Assembly: GCA_016709675.1 (NCBI GenBank)
Contig: JADJMH010000001.1
Coordinates: 744,001-808,000, forward strand
DNA: 64,000 nucleotides
Reading direction: 5' to 3'
DNA from: Candidatus Accumulibacter proximus
GTDB taxonomy: Bacteria; Pseudomonadota; Gammaproteobacteria; Burkholderiales; Rhodocyclaceae
Within the stretch, counting starts at the first letter, position 1. Every line of letters starts with the position of its first letter. The notes under the pieces are model-generated. The model made no database searches. It had not been told where the DNA came from and saw only the letters and a program-made list of their open reading frames with translations. Made by a program: the position numbers and the translations under genes. Positions 20,262 through 30,771 of this stretch are shown here, in pieces.

Positions 20262-20550
20262 AATGACGGCGGGGGCCGAAGCCCCCGCCGATAGCCATTC
20301 TGTTTATTGGACGGCTACGTCCTCAGCAGGCCTTAAGCGGCCAGTGCGAAACGCTCATCGTTGGCGTTTATGGATTTGCTCGGATTACGTCCGTCGCCTT
20401 TCGGGTCGCCTGCTCGCCCTCTGTCACCCTGTCGAAACCAGTGCACCCCGCAGGGGTGGAGGTGGCGGGAATCGAACCCGCGTCCAGAACGCTTCCGGTT
20501 TGCCGGAATTACGACCATGTGAAGCATTATGGGTGCAGCAGGACCAGAAT
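20262..20550 (-). ncRNA. ssrA: Permuted (two-piece) transfer-messenger RNA
   Basis: Rescues stalled ribosomes by trans-translation. On the minus strand the acceptor piece comes first: a T-arm (GGACGCGGGTTCGATTCCCG, plus about 20466-20485) and acceptor strand CACCTCC-A. Only a few bases later comes the 5' tRNA-like part, CTGGTTTCGAC. Then comes the tag frame GCC...TAA (plus 20333-20365) coding ANDERFALAA. The 3' half thus lies upstream of the 5' half, a circular permutation. Helix P2 can form between the pieces: AGCAGG (plus 20409-20414) with CCTGCT (plus 20537-20542), and GGGTG (20425-20429) with CACCC (20531-20535). Six acceptor pairs including the G-U wobble can form; the first pair appears mismatched. 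CCA is not fully encoded. A GATAAT -10-like box lies just upstream (plus 20568-20573). Ends are approximate. Confidence 0.93.
20267..20290 (-). terminator. GC-rich UUCG hairpin ending the tmRNA gene
   Basis: Perfect 10-bp stem CGGCGGGGGC/GCCCCCGCCG with a TTCG tetraloop as read on the minus strand, followed by TCATTTCTT, a weak T-run. It lies downstream of the tag stop codon and probably ends the transcript. Confidence 0.75.
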
Positions 20551-20626
20551 TCAATACTTTCCCGGTGATTATCGCGGCTCGGCGGCTGCGAAGAACGGCT
20601 GCGACCAGGAAAAACTCACGGCATGG

Positions 20627-20950
20627 TCAGACCTGCATGTTCATCACGTCATGATAGGCCGAGACGAGTTTGTTGCGCACCTGGATCATCTCCTGAAAAG
20701 AAATGTTGGCCTTTTGCAGCTCAATCATGACCTCATGTAGGTTCTCGGTGGTGTTGCCGGCGGCAAAACTTGCCGCCATGGCTTCCGCCTGCTGCTGCGT
20801 TTGATTAACCTGTGCGATCGAAGTCTGCAATACCTGGGCGAAGTCTGTGGCAGCGGCCGGGATGATCGGCGGGTCACCAGCACGACCACTGGCGACCGCC
20901 GAACTCGCTCGCAACATGCTCAACATCTGATCAATACCCTTGCTGTCCAT
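20627..20950 (-). CDS. fliE: Flagellar hook-basal body protein FliE
   Basis: 107 residues, normal for FliE, which joins the MS ring to the rod and is exported by the flagellar type III system. The N-terminus is variable; the C-terminal half has the conserved TENLHEVMIELQKANISFQEMIQVRNKLVSAY helix, ending in VMNMQV. The start ATG at 20950 has GGAGG 7-8 bases upstream. It is transcribed away from fliF and has its own sigma-54 promoter at 20982-21001. fliE is commonly next to fliF, but here flrC and flrB lie between them. Confidence 0.95.
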   Translation of the reverse strand: MDSKGIDQMLSMLRASSAVASGRAGDPPIIPAAATDFAQVLQTSIAQVNQTQQQAEAMAASFAAGNTTENLHEVMIELQKANISFQEMIQVRNKLVSAYHDVMNMQV

Positions 20951-20981
20951 TCACGCCTCCATGCACTGCCTGATTCAGATA

Positions 20982-21001
20982 TTAGCAAACACCATGCCAT
21001 G
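20982..21001 (-). promoter_or_regulatory. Sigma-54 promoter of fliE
   Basis: On the minus strand TGGCATGGTGTTTGCT matches the sigma-54 consensus with GG-N10-GC (plus 20997-20998 and 20985-20986). Transcription would start near 20973, giving a leader of about 22 bases that contains the GGAGG ribosome binding site. FlrC, encoded just upstream, is the expected activator. Confidence 0.87.
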
Positions 21002-21025
21002 TCAGCTATCGAGCTGGCAGGCGTA

Positions 21026-22396
<1,371 letters not shown>

Positions 22397-22402
22397 CTTT
22401 CC

Positions 22403-23581
22403 TCAGTGCTCTCGCCATACCGCCGCTTTGAGGGGTAGCAGGATCACGAACTCCGACCCTTCCCCCGGAAGCGAATTTACGTTGATGGTACCCCCGTGTG
22501 CACGCGCGATGCCCAGGGCGATGGCCAAGCCAAGGCCGGTGCCTTGCCCGCGAGTCGTAAAGAACGGCTCGAAAACGCGCGCCTGCACCTCGGGGGAAAT
22601 CCCGGGACCCGTGTCGCGGACACCGATTCGCAACTGGCGATCGGAGGCCTCGGCGCCAAGGAACACCTTGCCACCCTCCGCACAGGCCTGCAGTGCATTC
22701 TCGAGCAGATTCACCAGCGCGCCCGCGAGGTCCTTGCGGCTGCCAATGAGACGCACGTCACCAGCGTTACAGGTGACGCGAAAGGCGACCCCCTTCTCCG
22801 AGAACAATGGCCTAACCGTCTCCGCTGCGTCGGCCAGCAGTTGCTCGGCAGGAATCATATCGCGGCCGATGCTGTCCCCGCGAGCAAATAGCAGCACTTC
22901 CTGGATCAGGCGCTCGAGGCGCTTGAGCTGTGCCGTGGTCTTGTCGGCAAAGCGGACGCGCGCAGCATCGGTGAGCTGCGCCTGCCCGAGATTGGCGCTG
23001 TAGAGCAATGCCGTCGCCAGAGGGGTCCGCAACTGGTGCGCCAGGGACGCCGCCATCTCGCCCATTGCCACCAAACGCTGGTTACGTTCCAGCTCGGCCT
23101 TGAGGCCGTGCGCCGCCGTTACATCATGGATCAGCAGGATGCGCCCCCCGGCCGAATCGAGCGGACTCTCGACGATGGCCAGGCGGCGCGCTTCAAGGCA
23201 CCACTCACCAGGCGCCTCGGTCGCCACCAGCCTGGCTCTTACCAGCGCCGGCCAGGCTTCACCAATGACCGCCTGACCGAACATCTGGCGTGCCGCGGGG
23301 TTGGCTTCGCCAACCCGGCCCGCTCTGTCGAGCACCACGACCCCGGCCGGCAAGGCGTTGAGCAGCAGCGACAGACGTTCGGAAAGCGCTTCCTTCTCCT
23401 CGTACTGTCGACGCAGCTGCCCATTGGCGAGCGCCAGCTCAGTCGTCAGGGACTCGACACGGCCCTGTAGTTCCTGGTAGGCCTGGGTCAGCACCTGCGA
23501 AACCTGGTTGAAGGCGTCGAAAGCCCGTTGCAGTTCCTGGGCCTTGAGTTCCTGATCCGGTGCGGGTACGAGTTGACTCAT
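22403..23581 (-). CDS. flrB: Flagellar sensor histidine kinase FlrB/FleS
   Basis: 392-residue soluble kinase that phosphorylates FlrC. A coiled coil (about 10-65) is followed by a PAS domain (LLNALPAGVVVLDRAG), HisKA with the His in SLAHQLRTPLATA, and HATPase with VRDTGPGIS and the GTGLGLAIALGIARAHGG boxes. There is no membrane segment, as usual for FlrB. The ATG at 23581 is preferred over a TTG seven codons upstream. It forms an operon with flrC and diverges from fliF across about 105 bases. Confidence 0.93.
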   Translation of the reverse strand: MSQLVPAPDQELKAQELQRAFDAFNQVSQVLTQAYQELQGRVESLTTELALANGQLRRQYEEKEALSERLSLLLNALPAGVVVLDRAGRVGEANPAARQMFGQAVIGEAWPALVRARLVATEAPGEWCLEARRLAIVESPLDSAGGRILLIHDVTAAHGLKAELERNQRLVAMGEMAASLAHQLRTPLATALLYSANLGQAQLTDAARVRFADKTTAQLKRLERLIQEVLLFARGDSIGRDMIPAEQLLADAAETVRPLFSEKGVAFRVTCNAGDVRLIGSRKDLAGALVNLLENALQACAEGGKVFLGAEASDRQLRIGVRDTGPGISPEVQARVFEPFFTTRGQGTGLGLAIALGIARAHGGTINVNSLPGEGSEFVILLPLKAAVWREH

Positions 23582-23686
23582 CGAATGAAAAGTCCCGTGC
23601 AATTAACAGCTACAATAGCAGAGCAATTATCAGCCCTTTTTCGCTTCTTGCTTGCTTGATTGCAGGCTTTTCACCGTATCACAAGC

Positions 23687-25420
23687 ATGGCGACAGCCGG
23701 AACCGAGACATCTGAGACCTTAGGCACGGGCACACCGCTGGATCGCGTTCGCGAGGCGCTGACGCGTCTGAGCAACAAGCAGAAAGTGGTGCTGATGGTC
23801 GCCATCGCCGCGGTCATTACCCTGCTCGTCGCCGCCGGCATCCTGCTCAGGCAAAGCGAGTTCAGGATACTGTTCTCCAACATCACCGAGCGGGACGGCG
23901 GCGCGATCATCGCCGCGCTCGAACAGATGAACGTTCCGTTCAGGTTCAATGACTCGGGCAGCGCCATTCTCGTTCCCTCCAGCAGAGTCCATGATATCCG
24001 TCTGCGCCTTGCCTCACAGGGACTGCCGAGAGGCGGAGCGGTCGGTTTCGAGCTGATGGAGAGCCAGAAGTTCGGCATCAGCCAGTTTGCCGAACAGCTC
24101 AATTACCAGCGTGGCCTGGAGGGTGAGCTATCGCGTACCATCCAGTCGATTGCTGCCGTCCAGGCGGCGCGCGTGCACCTGGCCATGCCAAAACCGAGTG
24201 TCTTCATGCGCGAGGAACAGAGGCCATCAGCCTCGGTGCTGCTCAATCTCTACCCTGGACGCTCGCTGGACCCGGCTCAGATCGCCGGCGTCCAGAATCT
24301 CGTTGCCGCCAGCGTGCCGCAACTGGCCGCATCGAGCGTCACTCTGCTCGATCAGAACGGTACGCTGCTGTCGCAGATGAAGAGCAAGCTCCTGGAAGCC
24401 GGCCTCGATCCGGCCCAGGTCAAATTCATCCACGAAGTCGAGGCGAGCATCATCAAGCGTGTTGAAGACATCCTCGCGCCGATCGTCGGCCCGGGCAATG
24501 CCCGTGTTCAGATCGCCGCCGACATCGACTTCTCGCAGAGCGAGCAGACGGCCGAAACGCATCGGCCAAACACTACGCCGCCGGACATCACTATCCGCAG
24601 CCAGCAGGTCAACGAAACGGCCAGCACCAGCCCCACAGCGCAGGGCGTTCCGGGTGCCCTCAGCAATCAGCCACCGGTACCGGCGACTGCCCCACTGACC
24701 CAGCCCGCGGTACCTGGCGTCGCGGCAACCGCGCCGGTTCAGCCGCTACCGGGGCAGATCAATGCGGCCGGGGTCCAGGCACCCATCGCCAGCGTCGGCC
24801 AGCCACTCAACACCAGCAAGAGTTCGACGATCAACTACGAAATCGACAAGACGATCCGGCACGTCCGACAGTCGGTCGGCACGATCAAGCGTTTGTCGGG
24901 TGCGGTGGTGGTCAATCAGCGCAAGGAAATCGGCAAGGACGGCAAGCCGACCAGCAAGCCGCTTCCAGATGCCGAGCTGAAGCAGATCAGCGATCTGGTC
25001 AAGGAGGCCATGGGCTTCAGCAAAGACCGTGGCGACACCATCTCCGTCGCCAACGCGCCATTCACGGCGCTTGAAAAGGACGAAGGATTGCCGCCATGGC
25101 GGGATCCTGAAATGGTCAACCTGGCCAGGGATTTGCTCAAGTACGGCGCAATTGCTGCGATCATCGCCTATCTGTTGCTCGGTGTCGTGCGCCCCCTGCT
25201 CAGGACAATGCTCGAATCACCTGCAGAAGGGGAGCGAACAGTCGGTGGCAAGATCGATCTGCTGAGCGAGGAAGAGGGAGAACAGGCCGCCACGACGCAC
25301 GTCCCGACGCCCGCCGAGTTGCTCGAAAAGAAACTCGCCGCGGCGCGCGCCCTGGCGCAACAGGATCCGCAAATTGTCGCCAACATCATCAAGGAATGGA
25401 TCGGCGCCAATGCCAACTGA
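23687..25420 (+). CDS. fliF: Flagellar MS-ring protein FliF
   Basis: 577 residues, forming the inner-membrane MS ring. TM1 lies about 37-57 and TM2 about 484-505. Between them are the YscJ-like domain (FNDSGSAILVPSSRVHDIRLRLASQGLP) and the FliF domain, with a long Pro/Ala/Gln-rich loop at about 305-380. The cytoplasmic C-terminal tail (LLEKKLAAARALAQQDPQIVANIIKEW) is the FliG-binding segment. The ATG at 23687 is preferred to a TTG nine codons upstream. It heads the fliFGHIJKLMNOPQR run; I found no clear sigma-54 site in front of it. Its end overlaps fliG by 11 bases. Confidence 0.96.
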   Translation: MATAGTETSETLGTGTPLDRVREALTRLSNKQKVVLMVAIAAVITLLVAAGILLRQSEFRILFSNITERDGGAIIAALEQMNVPFRFNDSGSAILVPSSRVHDIRLRLASQGLPRGGAVGFELMESQKFGISQFAEQLNYQRGLEGELSRTIQSIAAVQAARVHLAMPKPSVFMREEQRPSASVLLNLYPGRSLDPAQIAGVQNLVAASVPQLAASSVTLLDQNGTLLSQMKSKLLEAGLDPAQVKFIHEVEASIIKRVEDILAPIVGPGNARVQIAADIDFSQSEQTAETHRPNTTPPDITIRSQQVNETASTSPTAQGVPGALSNQPPVPATAPLTQPAVPGVAATAPVQPLPGQINAAGVQAPIASVGQPLNTSKSSTINYEIDKTIRHVRQSVGTIKRLSGAVVVNQRKEIGKDGKPTSKPLPDAELKQISDLVKEAMGFSKDRGDTISVANAPFTALEKDEGLPPWRDPEMVNLARDLLKYGAIAAIIAYLLLGVVRPLLRTMLESPAEGERTVGGKIDLLSEEEGEQAATTHVPTPAELLEKKLAAARALAQQDPQIVANIIKEWIGANAN

Positions 25421-26408
25421 CGACGCCGTGGAAAAGAGCGCCATCCTGCTGATTGCTCTCGGTGAGGACTATGCCTCCGAGGTACTCAAACATCTCGGTC
25501 CAAAGGAGGTACAAAAGCTTGGCCACGCCATGGCTGCCCTCAAGTCGGTGCCGCGAACCCGCGTCGAAGAGGTCTTGACCGAGTTCCAGAAGTCAGCCGA
25601 AGAATCGGCCGCGGTGCACGTAGACACCGACGCCTACGTCCGTTCGGTCCTCACCAAAGCGCTCGGTGATGACAAGGCATCGAACCTGATCTCGCGCATC
25701 CTGCAACCCGGTGATACCAACGGTATCGAAGGCCTCAAGTGGATGGATGCCCCCACGGTCGCCGATCTGATCAAGAACGAACACCCGCAAATCATCGCCA
25801 CGATTCTCGTGCACCTGGCTCACGATCATGCCAGCGAGATTCTGAACCAGTTCTCGGAACGGCTGCGCAACGACGTGGTCTTGCGCGTCGCCACGCTCGA
25901 AGGCATTCAACCGGAAGCCTTGAAGGAACTCAATGACGTGATGCTGCGCCTGCTCTCGGGCTCGGCGAACATGAAGAAGTCGGCCATGGGTGGTGTGCGA
26001 ACCGTCGCCGAAATGCTCAATTTCATGGGCAGCGCGAATGAAACCGCGGTCCTCGATTCGATCCGTGAATACGATCCCGACCTGGCGCAGAAGATTCTCG
26101 ACGAGATGTTCGTCTTCGAGAATCTGCTCGATCTCGACGACCGGGCCATCCAGCTGCTCTTGCGGGAAATACAGTCCGAGTCACTGATCCTGGCCATGAA
26201 AGGGGCCACGGAGCCACTGCGCGAGAAGATTTTCAGGAACATGTCGCAGCGCGCCTCGGAAATGCTACGGGAAGACCTCGATTCCCGCGGCCCGGTTCGC
26301 CTGTCGGAAGTTGAGTCCGAACAGAAGGAAATCCTCAAGATCGTCCGCCGTCTGGCTGACGAAGGGCAGATCGTGCTCGGCGGCGCGGGTGGCGAGGAAA
26401 TGGTTTGA
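25410..26408 (+). CDS. fliG: Flagellar motor switch protein FliG
   Basis: 332 residues, the normal length. FliG links the MS ring to the C ring and meets the stator. The N-terminal FliF-binding domain (KSAILLIALGEDYASEVLKHLG), the middle domain with the EHPQIIATILVHL segment, and the C-terminal torque domain with the charged FVFENLLDLDDRAIQLLLREI helix and MSQRASEMLREDL are all present. The start at 25410 overlaps the fliF stop; the longer frame from 25374 is not FliG-like. Confidence 0.97.
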   Translation: MPTDDAVEKSAILLIALGEDYASEVLKHLGPKEVQKLGHAMAALKSVPRTRVEEVLTEFQKSAEESAAVHVDTDAYVRSVLTKALGDDKASNLISRILQPGDTNGIEGLKWMDAPTVADLIKNEHPQIIATILVHLAHDHASEILNQFSERLRNDVVLRVATLEGIQPEALKELNDVMLRLLSGSANMKKSAMGGVRTVAEMLNFMGSANETAVLDSIREYDPDLAQKILDEMFVFENLLDLDDRAIQLLLREIQSESLILAMKGATEPLREKIFRNMSQRASEMLREDLDSRGPVRLSEVESEQKEILKIVRRLADEGQIVLGGAGGEEMV

Positions 26409-26421
26409 CGGCGAAGGGCGC

Positions 26422-27135
26422 ATGAGCAACTGGATTCCCAAGGAGAAGCTGACCGCCTATCAGCGCTGGGAAGTTGCTGCCTTCGATGAAGTGCAACGAG
26501 ACGCAGAAGCATCGGCTCCTCAAGATCCGCCGCCGGAAAAAGCGCCCCCGGCGCTTGCCGCCGAACCGGCGAATGAACCGCCAGGGACGCCCGTAGTGCT
26601 GCCAACGGCCGCGGACATCGAGCGCATGTACGGCGAAGCCCACGATACAGGTTATGCCGCAGGCTACACCGAAGGTATCGCTGCCGCCAAGGCTGTGGTG
26701 GCAACCATCGCTACTCTGATGGACAGCCTGACACAAGCCCTGGCCGGCATTGAGCAGGGTGTGGCCGATCAGTTGCTGGCCCTGGCAATCGAAATTGCCA
26801 ATCAGGTCTTGCGCCAGAGTCTGCGTTTGCAGCCGGAACTGCTCTTGCCGATTGTCAGGGAAGCCGTCACCACCCTGCAACCTCATCACGGACAGCCCCT
26901 GCTGTTCGTTCACCCCGATGACGCGACCCTGGTGCGGAAGCATCTGGGTGAGCAACTCTCGCACAGCAACTGGAGAATCATCGAAGACCGCCTGCTCACG
27001 GCTGGTGGCTGCCGCGTTGAGCTGGGCGCCAGCGAGGTCGACGCGACCCTGGAAACACGTTGGCGACGCGTTGTCGAAGCGATCGGCGTCAACCAGGAAT
27101 GGCTAAAGTCAGGCCGTGAAGCGAATCCGCGATGA
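26422..27135 (+). CDS. fliH: Flagellar export ATPase regulator FliH
   Basis: 237 residues. The N-terminus (WIPKEKLTAYQRWEVAAFDE) is followed by a Pro/Ala-rich linker, a helical stalk with a GEAHDTGYAAGYTEGIAAAK segment (GxxxG-type repeats) and the C-terminal domain ending with IEDRLLTAGGCRVELGASEVDATLETRWRRV. FliH binds FliI and holds it at the export gate. The ATG at 26422 is chosen because the frame upstream belongs to fliG shadow sequence. Its last 4 bases overlap the fliI start. Confidence 0.93.
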   Translation: MSNWIPKEKLTAYQRWEVAAFDEVQRDAEASAPQDPPPEKAPPALAAEPANEPPGTPVVLPTAADIERMYGEAHDTGYAAGYTEGIAAAKAVVATIATLMDSLTQALAGIEQGVADQLLALAIEIANQVLRQSLRLQPELLLPIVREAVTTLQPHHGQPLLFVHPDDATLVRKHLGEQLSHSNWRIIEDRLLTAGGCRVELGASEVDATLETRWRRVVEAIGVNQEWLKSGREANPR

Positions 27136-28550
27136 CTGACGAAAGCGCGAACCAGCATCTCGCTGCCTGGCGCAACTTCCTTGATGGCTGCCGGCTAGCG
27201 GCCAGCCAGGTCAGCGCCCTGCTGCCGAGCGGCCACCTGACCCGCATCAATGGGCTGGTGATGGAGGCTGCGGGGCTCAAGGTGCCGCTGGGCAGTTCCT
27301 GCCGGATCATGCCGTTTGGCGGCTCGCCGATCGAAGCGGAAGTAGTTGGTTTCAACGGCGAGCGACTCTTCCTGATGCCCACGGAGGATGTCTACGGCCT
27401 GTCGCCGGGAGCCAGGGTGATCGCACTCGAAACACCCAGCCAGCCGCCGCGAATCGGTCTCCCGCCACCCGCACGCCGTCGCTCGATCGACCGCGCCAAA
27501 CTCGTCCCGGTCGGCGAGTCGCTGCTCGGCCGCGTCCTCGATGGCGCTGGCCGCCCGCTGGACCGGCTGGGCCCGCTGCACGCCGGGTCACTTCGCCCAC
27601 TCCATAGCCGACCGGTCAACCCGATGTCCCGCGCACAAATCGATCGGGCGCTCGATGTCGGTGTACGAGCCATCAATGCCCTCCTGTGTGTCGGCCGTGG
27701 ACAGAGAATGGGGTTATTCGCCGGATCCGGCGTCGGCAAGAGCGTGCTGCTCGGCATGATGGCTCGCTATACGGCGGCTGAGGTCATCGTCGTCGGCCTG
27801 ATCGGTGAGCGGGGGCGCGAAGTCAAGGAGTTCATCGAGCAGATCCTTGGTGAAGAAGGCCTGCGCCGGGCGGTCGTCGTTGCCGCCCCGGCCGACGTCA
27901 GCCCGCTCATGCGCCTGCAGGGAGCGGCCTACGCCACTTGTATCGCCGAGTATTTCCGCGATCGGGGCCGGCACGTCCTGCTGATCATGGACTCATTGAC
28001 CCGCTACGCCATGGCGCAGCGCGAGATTGCCCTGGCCATCGGCGAGCCACCGGTCACTCGCGGCTACCCACCATCGGTTTTCGCACGGCTGCCCCAGCTC
28101 GTCGAGCGTGCTGGCAACGGCCGCGACGGCGGTGGTTCGATCACCGGCTTCTACACCGTGCTCGCAGAAGGTGACGACCAGCAGGATCCAATCGCCGATG
28201 CCGCAAGAGCAATCCTTGACGGCCACATCGTCCTGTCTCGGACGCTGGCCGATGCCGGCCACTATCCGGCAATCGACATTGAACAATCGATCTCCCGCGC
28301 CATGGTCAATCTGGTCAAGCCATCCCATCTGGAGAATATCCGCAGATTCAAGAGCCTGTTTTCGCGTTATCAACGCTCGCGCGATCTGATCAGCGTCGGG
28401 GCCTATGCCGCGGGGTCGGACCCGCAGCTCGACCAGGCAATTGCCATGTATCCGAAGTTCGAAGAACTGCTGCAACAGAAACTCAGCCAACGCGCGGTTT
28501 TCGATGCCAGCGTCGCGCATCTGCAGGCCTTGTTTGGCCCCGCCAGCTGA
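27132..28550 (+). CDS. fliI: Flagellum-specific ATP synthase FliI
   Basis: 472-residue hexameric ATPase of the flagellar type III export apparatus, related to F1 beta. The Walker A motif GLFAGSGVGKSVLLG lies at about 195-208, followed by the GERGREVKEFIE catalytic Glu region, Walker B VLLIMDSLTRYAMAQREI, and the conserved GEPPVTRGYPPSVFARLPQLVERAG stretch. It overlaps fliH by 4 bases (ATGA), implying coupled translation. Confidence 0.97.
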   Translation: MTDESANQHLAAWRNFLDGCRLAASQVSALLPSGHLTRINGLVMEAAGLKVPLGSSCRIMPFGGSPIEAEVVGFNGERLFLMPTEDVYGLSPGARVIALETPSQPPRIGLPPPARRRSIDRAKLVPVGESLLGRVLDGAGRPLDRLGPLHAGSLRPLHSRPVNPMSRAQIDRALDVGVRAINALLCVGRGQRMGLFAGSGVGKSVLLGMMARYTAAEVIVVGLIGERGREVKEFIEQILGEEGLRRAVVVAAPADVSPLMRLQGAAYATCIAEYFRDRGRHVLLIMDSLTRYAMAQREIALAIGEPPVTRGYPPSVFARLPQLVERAGNGRDGGGSITGFYTVLAEGDDQQDPIADAARAILDGHIVLSRTLADAGHYPAIDIEQSISRAMVNLVKPSHLENIRRFKSLFSRYQRSRDLISVGAYAAGSDPQLDQAIAMYPKFEELLQQKLSQRAVFDASVAHLQALFGPAS

Positions 28551-28607
28551 TGACCCACGCTACGCTGAAATGCTGCTGTCTGCGCTGACCTGCTAGGCAA
28601 AACCTCC

Positions 28608-29054
28608 TTGGCCAGACCTTTTTCCCTGCAGACCGTGCTCGAGCTGATGCGCTGTCGCAACGACGAGGCAACACAGCGCCTCGCCAGCCTGATTGCCACC
28701 GAGGATGACGAAAAAAGGAAACTCGCCTTGCTGCTCCAGTATCGGGATGAATACACGACGCGTTTTCGACTGGCGGCTCAGAACGGGCTGGGGCAGCCAG
28801 AGTGGCGCAATTACCAGGACTTCCTCGACCGTCTCGATGCGGCAATCAAACAGCAGTATCAGTCTGTCAGCCTGCAGGCGACGCATACCGCCGCGGGCCA
28901 GGTAGAGTGGCAACGGCAGCGTGCCCGGCTGAAGGCTTTCGATACGCTTTCGGAACGTCACCGTGTCAGCGAAGCACGACTGGAACTGCGGCAGGAGCAA
29001 AAGATACAGGACGAGTTTGCTGCCCGCATGGGGGACCACGAGCAAGAACAGTGA
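28608..29054 (+). CDS. fliJ: Flagellar export chaperone FliJ
   Basis: 148 residues, almost entirely alpha-helical coiled coil, as for FliJ, which couples FliI to FlhA. The start appears to be TTG at 28608 (MARPFSLQTVLELMRCRNDEA); an ATG 13 codons later would remove the first conserved helix. I see no strong ribosome binding site, so low expression or an uncertain start is possible. It sits between fliI and fliK in the usual order, 57 bases after fliI. Confidence 0.86.
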   Translation: MARPFSLQTVLELMRCRNDEATQRLASLIATEDDEKRKLALLLQYRDEYTTRFRLAAQNGLGQPEWRNYQDFLDRLDAAIKQQYQSVSLQATHTAAGQVEWQRQRARLKAFDTLSERHRVSEARLELRQEQKIQDEFAARMGDHEQEQ

Positions 29055-29113
29055 ACGAATGATGGCATGATGCTTGCTTATATCGCAGCAGTAGTTTCCA
29101 AACAGGATTAACC

Positions 29114-30154
29114 ATGACCATCGCCATCGTTCCAGCGCTCGTCAAATCACCCACGCTGGCCACTCCCCGGGAGGGCATGGCCAGCAGCGCCGCGGCGGCG
29201 CCCGCTACGAGCATCCGTGCAGACTTTGCCAGCATACTGCTCGGCCTGCCAATCACTGTGAGCACGCCCGACCAGGAAGAGACGGCCAGCAGCGAGGCAG
29301 TCATTGCTGCTGGCGACCCACCGCTCCTGGCAACCCTCAGCCCCCTGTCGCCGAATCAGTCCAGCAACCTGCAAGCTGCTGTGGATCAGGAATTCGAGGT
29401 CTCCAGGCAGACGCCGACGGAGCCATTGCTGACCGCGACGTCCGGCAGAATCGCCAGAGAACCCTTGCCGGACGCCTTGCCGGAAACCTTGAAGATCGCG
29501 GCCAAGGCGGGAGATCACCAGCAGCAGTCGGCGACTACGGCATTGGCTACCGATGACCAACCGGCAAGATTTGCCGTTGCCGAATTCGCCGCCCCCCCCG
29601 CCGAGCGAATCGTAGCCAACAGGCCGGAAGCTGCCTCGCTGGCGAGCGCACTGAACACGCTGCCAAGCCCGCCGAGCCACGTCGTCAATGTGCCGAGGAG
29701 CGACGAAATCCCGCGCGACCTGCAAACGCCGCTACGTGACGCCGCTTGGGCGAGCGAGCTTGGTCAGAAACTGCTGTGGTTCGCAAGTCATGAAAAGCAA
29801 CTCGCACAACTCACTCTGCATCCACCACAACTGGGTTCGATCGAGATCACGCTGAATCTGGACAAGGACGGCGCCAAGGCACATTTCGTCTCAGCTAGCG
29901 CGGACGTCCGTGGCGCTATCGAAACAGCCGCACCACGACTGCGCGAAATGTTTGCCAGCGCGGGAATTGAGCTCGGACAGGTCAGTGTCGGCAGCGAATC
30001 CCTCCGGCAGCAGCCCGAGGGTCGTCAAGAACCATCGCACCAGCCCCGCCCGCTGGCCGATAACGCTATACTTGGCAGCGATTCGGCCGGTGGTCTGCCG
30101 GCCCAGTCAATCTTCACACGTCACGGCCACGGCCTGATCGACATCTTTGCGTAG
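29114..30154 (+). CDS. fliK: Flagellar hook-length control protein FliK
   Basis: 346 residues. The N-terminal two-thirds are low-complexity Ala/Pro/Thr/Ser ruler-like sequence. The C-terminal Flg_hook domain (about 210-300) contains WASELGQKLLWFASHEKQLAQLTLHPPQLGSIEITL and the SADVRGAIETAAPRLREMFASAGIELGQVSV segment that switches export specificity through FlhB. It is secreted during hook building. Its position between fliJ and fliL is standard. Confidence 0.93.
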   Translation: MTIAIVPALVKSPTLATPREGMASSAAAAPATSIRADFASILLGLPITVSTPDQEETASSEAVIAAGDPPLLATLSPLSPNQSSNLQAAVDQEFEVSRQTPTEPLLTATSGRIAREPLPDALPETLKIAAKAGDHQQQSATTALATDDQPARFAVAEFAAPPAERIVANRPEAASLASALNTLPSPPSHVVNVPRSDEIPRDLQTPLRDAAWASELGQKLLWFASHEKQLAQLTLHPPQLGSIEITLNLDKDGAKAHFVSASADVRGAIETAAPRLREMFASAGIELGQVSVGSESLRQQPEGRQEPSHQPRPLADNAILGSDSAGGLPAQSIFTRHGHGLIDIFA

Positions 30155-30213
30155 TTGCAAGGCGAACCGGATTGGCCGCAGCAAGCCGTAGTAACCAGGG
30201 AGAGAAACGCTGA

Positions 30214-30765
30214 ATGGCCAAGGATGCGAAGCCCGCGGCAGAAGGTGCAGACGTTGCGCCAGCAAGGAAAAGCAAGAAACTGCTCATCATCATCTCGGTG
30301 CTGGTGCTGACGCTTGGCCTCGGGGGGCTAGGTGCTTTCTTCCTTCTCAGGCAGGCACCGGAGCATGAAGACGACGGCGATGAAGTCGCCGTTGAAAAGG
30401 CCAAACCGGTCAAGAAAAAAAAGGCAGACCGGGATGCACCGCCCGTCTATGTGGCCCTCGAAACATTCACGGTCAACCTCATACCAGAAAACGGCGACCA
30501 GTTTCTGCAGTTGATCCTTTCGGTCGAGGTCGACGACCCGCAGGTCGGGGACCAGCTCAAGCTCTACACGCCCAAGCTGCGCAACGACCTGACCCTGCTC
30601 CTGTCAAGTAAGAAGGCGTCGGAGCTGATCACCAAGGAAGGCAAGCAAATCCTCGCGCAGGAGATCAGGGACCAGATCAATGGTGTACTTGATCCCGGTG
30701 GCAAGGGCAAGAAGCGGGACGGGCCAATCAAGGAAGTCCTGTTCACCTCGTTCATCATTCAGTAA
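30214..30765 (+). CDS. fliL: Flagellar basal body-associated protein FliL
   Basis: 183 residues, stator-associated. A cytoplasmic N-terminus (to about 24) is followed by one membrane segment (LLIIISVLVLTLGLGGLGAFFLL, about 27-49), a charged Glu/Asp then Lys linker, and a periplasmic SPFH-like domain (YVALETFTVNLI onward). The ending FTSFIIQ is typical. It precedes fliM by 6 bases. Confidence 0.93.
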   Translation: MAKDAKPAAEGADVAPARKSKKLLIIISVLVLTLGLGGLGAFFLLRQAPEHEDDGDEVAVEKAKPVKKKKADRDAPPVYVALETFTVNLIPENGDQFLQLILSVEVDDPQVGDQLKLYTPKLRNDLTLLLSSKKASELITKEGKQILAQEIRDQINGVLDPGGKGKKRDGPIKEVLFTSFIIQ

Positions 30766-30771
30766 ACTGGA

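Noticed and set aside
20262..20550. Conventional one-piece tmRNA
   Set aside because: The T-arm and acceptor 3' strand lie upstream of the 5' tRNA-like part, and no second T-arm is present after the tag.
20263..20568. Open frames across the tmRNA gene on both strands
   Set aside because: The region is explained by the tmRNA structure; one minus-strand frame simply reads into the ANDERFALAA tag.
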